Shown: positions 61,201-64,000 of the stretch, one piece after another
Position numbering within the stretch: the first letter of the stretch is position 1
Layout of the letters: every line of letters starts with the position of its first letter
NCBI GenBank assembly: GCA_013399305.1
Contig: VXAI01000019.1
Coordinates: 6,054,517 to 6,118,516 of the forward strand
Length of the DNA: 64,000 nt
Origin: Rostratula benghalensis
Lineage: Eukaryota > Chordata > Aves > Charadriiformes > Rostratulidae
Direction: 5' to 3'
Position numbers and translations under genes: made by a program
Notes under the pieces: generated by a model
Database searches by the model: none
What the model was told of the DNA's origin: nothing
The model's input: the letters and a program-made list of their open reading frames with translations, nothing else

Positions 61201-64000
61201 ATAAAAGCGACAGAAAAACAAAAGAAAAGAAAGCAAAGTAAGAAAATAACCACTGCTTTTAGCAACAGAAAATTTATTCTTTGGTTTGGAAGCACAGCAT
61301 CCCTTTTCAGCTGTTTCTGCCACTGGTTAATTTGGAGTGAGAATAATGCAGTAACACTGATAACATTTTCTAAGATGTGATAGCAGAAGGGGTTTTGGTG
61401 GTTGTATATATGGTCTGTAACTCAGCAGCTCCTTCTCAAAAACCCAATTCTAAAACACACTCACTGTCACTGTAGCTGTACCGATTTTTGAGTAAATGAT
61501 GTGCTCTGCACAGAATCACTAAGCCTTACTGATAACTGTTTCATGTGGCATTAATGATCTCATAATGGAACTTTCTAGGGATTATTTACAGGTAATGTTA
61601 ACGAATACACTGATTTTTTTATGAGTTTCTTTACGTGCAGAAAATTTGAAGGGTTGCTGGAATAGACTCAATGTAGTTTGGCAACCCAAATAGGTTTTTG
61701 AGAGAAAAATCCAACTTCATTTTCTTTCTTCCTGTCAAATCCAACCAACACCATAATTCCACTCTTCACTTTCATATTACCCTCTGAACTTTAATGCTGG
61801 AGACCAATCCACAGAGCAAGAAAGGCGAAACAAAGTGGTAATAGCAGCATTGTTCAGTAGGTAGTGACTAGATATTACACAAGGCTATAAATGTTGCCTT
61901 CAAGCCCTTCCCTGACATTTCTTAAAGAATTTGTCTTCACAAAATGAATTATGGAATTCACCAAAACAAAAAGTTTCATGAATTACAGATTGATATGATT
62001 TGCACTACATCAGCTTTCGCCATTAACTATTGATTTATTGAAAAAAGTGGAAAAAAATCCCAATGTTGATGCTTTAACCCGAAAATTAGCTTCAAGAAAC
62101 ATGGATCTTATCATCAGTCTCTGGTTTTTATTCTATAGAGTTTCAACTCTGGCACCTTAAAGATATTTGGAAATTATTCTACTTTGTACTTGAATACAGC
62201 ACACCATTTTCCTAACATATATGTGCACTGCTTATGCGAGCAATCCAAAAGTATTGCATTAACCTTCCACCTGTTGTGCAAAAATTTCTTAGTTTGAAGG
62301 ATTTATATTACACATACACACACCCACCCACCAGTAATGAAAAGTATTTCATGCACAAAGGTTTCATTGTTTAAAAACACAAAGAAAACAAACAAACAAA
62401 TTGGGGGTCGGTCAATATCAAAGAAACACTTATTTAAACAACAAAACTGCCCATTTTCCAGGTGTCATAGTTCTTACTATTTATACTCGAGGTAACACGA
62501 ATGAGGTATCTCACTGCAAGATCCAGGAACAAAGCAAACTGACCTTTCTTATTTTCTTAATGAGTAAAGGTACAGCTTTCTTAAGATAAATAACCAAATA
62601 TATTGCTTGACAGGAACTCTCTCCACAAAACCAGAGAGCGTCTCAGTGCTTTTCAAAGTCTTCTTTTGTTTATTTTTCTTTATTTTACTTTATTGGTTTC
62701 ATATGTAAAATAAGCAAAGTATTTACCAAAAATAAACATACACAATTAAAAAAGATCTCTGCTTTCATGAGTGGTTTTTTTTTTTGTTTTCAAAGCTACT
62801 ATTTTGAATACTAGAATTTCATTGCAGTACAGACTGATTATGTTTAAATCCTCAGTGGCCTTCTCCGATATATAAACAGTAGGACAGCGATAAAGAAGAT
62901 TTCACTTCATGAACAATAACGTAATTATTAATGAATTGAACTGATTTAGAGAAATGTGATACATTAATGAACACACATGAAATCTCCTGTGGAAGAGACG
63001 AGCTTTTTAAAAATGCGTACGGAATAGCAGAAGACAAGTTGGACAGATAATGACCACAGGAAATGACCTTGAATCAAATGATGGAAAATTAAGGTAGAGC
63101 GAGTGATTGAGATTTCATGGGAAATCTTTATCACTGTGCTGCGGTGTGGTGTCTGAAAAGAGAATAGGAAAATCAAGAGTGCAGACAGGGGAGAAAAACT
63201 CTCATTAGACACCGCATTTCTACCTTCCCCATTTGTAAAAGCCTATTTTGTCTTTAAATGATGCTTACAGAATAAGAGTTGTTATGAATCTAGCATGAAG
63301 ACTACGCATTCAGGAGCCTCTAGGGGGACAAGCAGCTGTAAGATGAGGAGGAAGGGGAGGAATTTAGACATTCAAATGAAATATTGATTACTGGATCTTA
63401 AGAAGAAGGGTAGAAGGGAGTAAAATAATTACAACGCTGGTGCCAGGTATGAAAATAGGGACAATGAGAAGGAATGTTTTCATGGGGGCAATAAATACGA
63501 TTGTTGCATTAGAACAGCAGAAAAGAGTTTTATCTTCCAGCCCTTTTTGCCCCTATTCTGTCTGCAGAAGAGGGTGGAGGTAAACAAGTAGAAGTGGAGA
63601 AGTAACAGCCAGAAATATCTTAGGTAAAGAAACCAAGCTTAAGTTAATCAGACATTTTAGGTTAATAAAGAGTAAGGAATGATATTTATTGTCAAGCATA
63701 TTCCTAGGAATTAATTTCATTTTATCTTCATGTGTTTCTCACATAACAGACTGGATAACAGTAAAAGTCTTTGCAAATGTCGTAATCCAAACCCCATTTC
63801 TGTGGCATTCGGGAGCAAACCGGGCAGTCTTGTGTGCTCCTTTACAGTTCTGATTGCATGGATGTGGCCAGAAGAGTTTTCCAGAAACCCATGACAGATG
63901 GGAAAATCCCCTGGCAGCAGGTACATACTGAAATCTCTAAGATTCATAGAAAACTCATGGCGTGCCTAGAGTTATTGAGCAAATTTACTATACACATATA
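58208..64000. other. repeat-poor non-coding stretch to the window end
   Basis: No dispersed repeat or gene recognised in 5.8 kb. The stretch holds T runs near 58373-58385 and 62777-62786, an A run at 60511-60523, an AC/CCCA-rich spot at 62309-62332 and CAAA units at 62386-62400. The part at 59180-60480 is free of low complexity and rich in ATTA-type motifs, a look shared with conserved non-coding DNA but not diagnostic. Confidence 0.5.

Noticed and set aside
1..64000. CRISPR array, operons, tRNA or rRNA genes
   Set aside because: No regularly spaced repeats, cloverleaf-like boxes or rRNA-like text were found, and the sequence is vertebrate nuclear DNA.

Overview
The window looks like non-coding nuclear DNA from a bird. 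Its only abundant dispersed repeats are CR1 LINE fragments, most of them 5'-truncated with 3' ends that run into ATTCTATGA-type short repeats. There is one LTR-like element of a family I recognise from memory in many bird genomes, and there are no mammalian SINEs or L1. The sequence is AT-rich. I found no convincing protein-coding gene, tRNA, rRNA or CRISPR array. The longest open frame is 186 codons and has no recognisable domain or splice structure. It is most simply read as a gene desert or part of a very large intron.

Layout. 1-6.2 kb: repeat-poor, with A-rich tracts and a TAAT-rich block near 1.0-1.47 kb. 6.2-6.5 and 10.0-10.4 kb: two reverse-strand CR1 tails. 14.4-15.0 kb: an old reverse CR1 split by a younger forward CR1. 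15.46-15.6 kb: a 28-A run followed by an almost perfect 41-bp palindrome. 15.8-16.8 kb: a unique block with a palindromic CRE. 22.2-23.2 kb: an LTR-like element split by two head-to-tail CR1 copies. 26.8-27.3 kb: a CpG-rich patch and a C tract. 28.36-28.54 kb: a GGGAA repeat holding a 49-base assembly gap. 30.8-31.3, 38.4-38.8 and 41.0-41.1 kb: reverse CR1 tails. 33.85-34.09 kb: an ancient LINE reverse-transcriptase remnant. 42.8-43.5 kb: a reverse CR1 ORF2 fragment. 47.9-48.1 kb: a very old forward CR1 tail. 55.0-55.8 kb: the longest forward CR1, covering the end of ORF2 and the 3' UTR. 57.9-58.2 kb: a reverse CR1 of the same subfamily as the 6.2 kb copy. 58.2-64.0 kb: repeat-poor.

No genes act together here. 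What can be read is a layered transposon history: ancient RT remnants, then old CR1s and the LTR, then younger CR1s. Several repeat-poor blocks between them could be conserved regulatory DNA, which only cross-species alignment can establish. I did not find a new biological system. The most useful observations are the nested insertions, the palindrome, the unresolved GGGAA tract and the candidate regulatory blocks.
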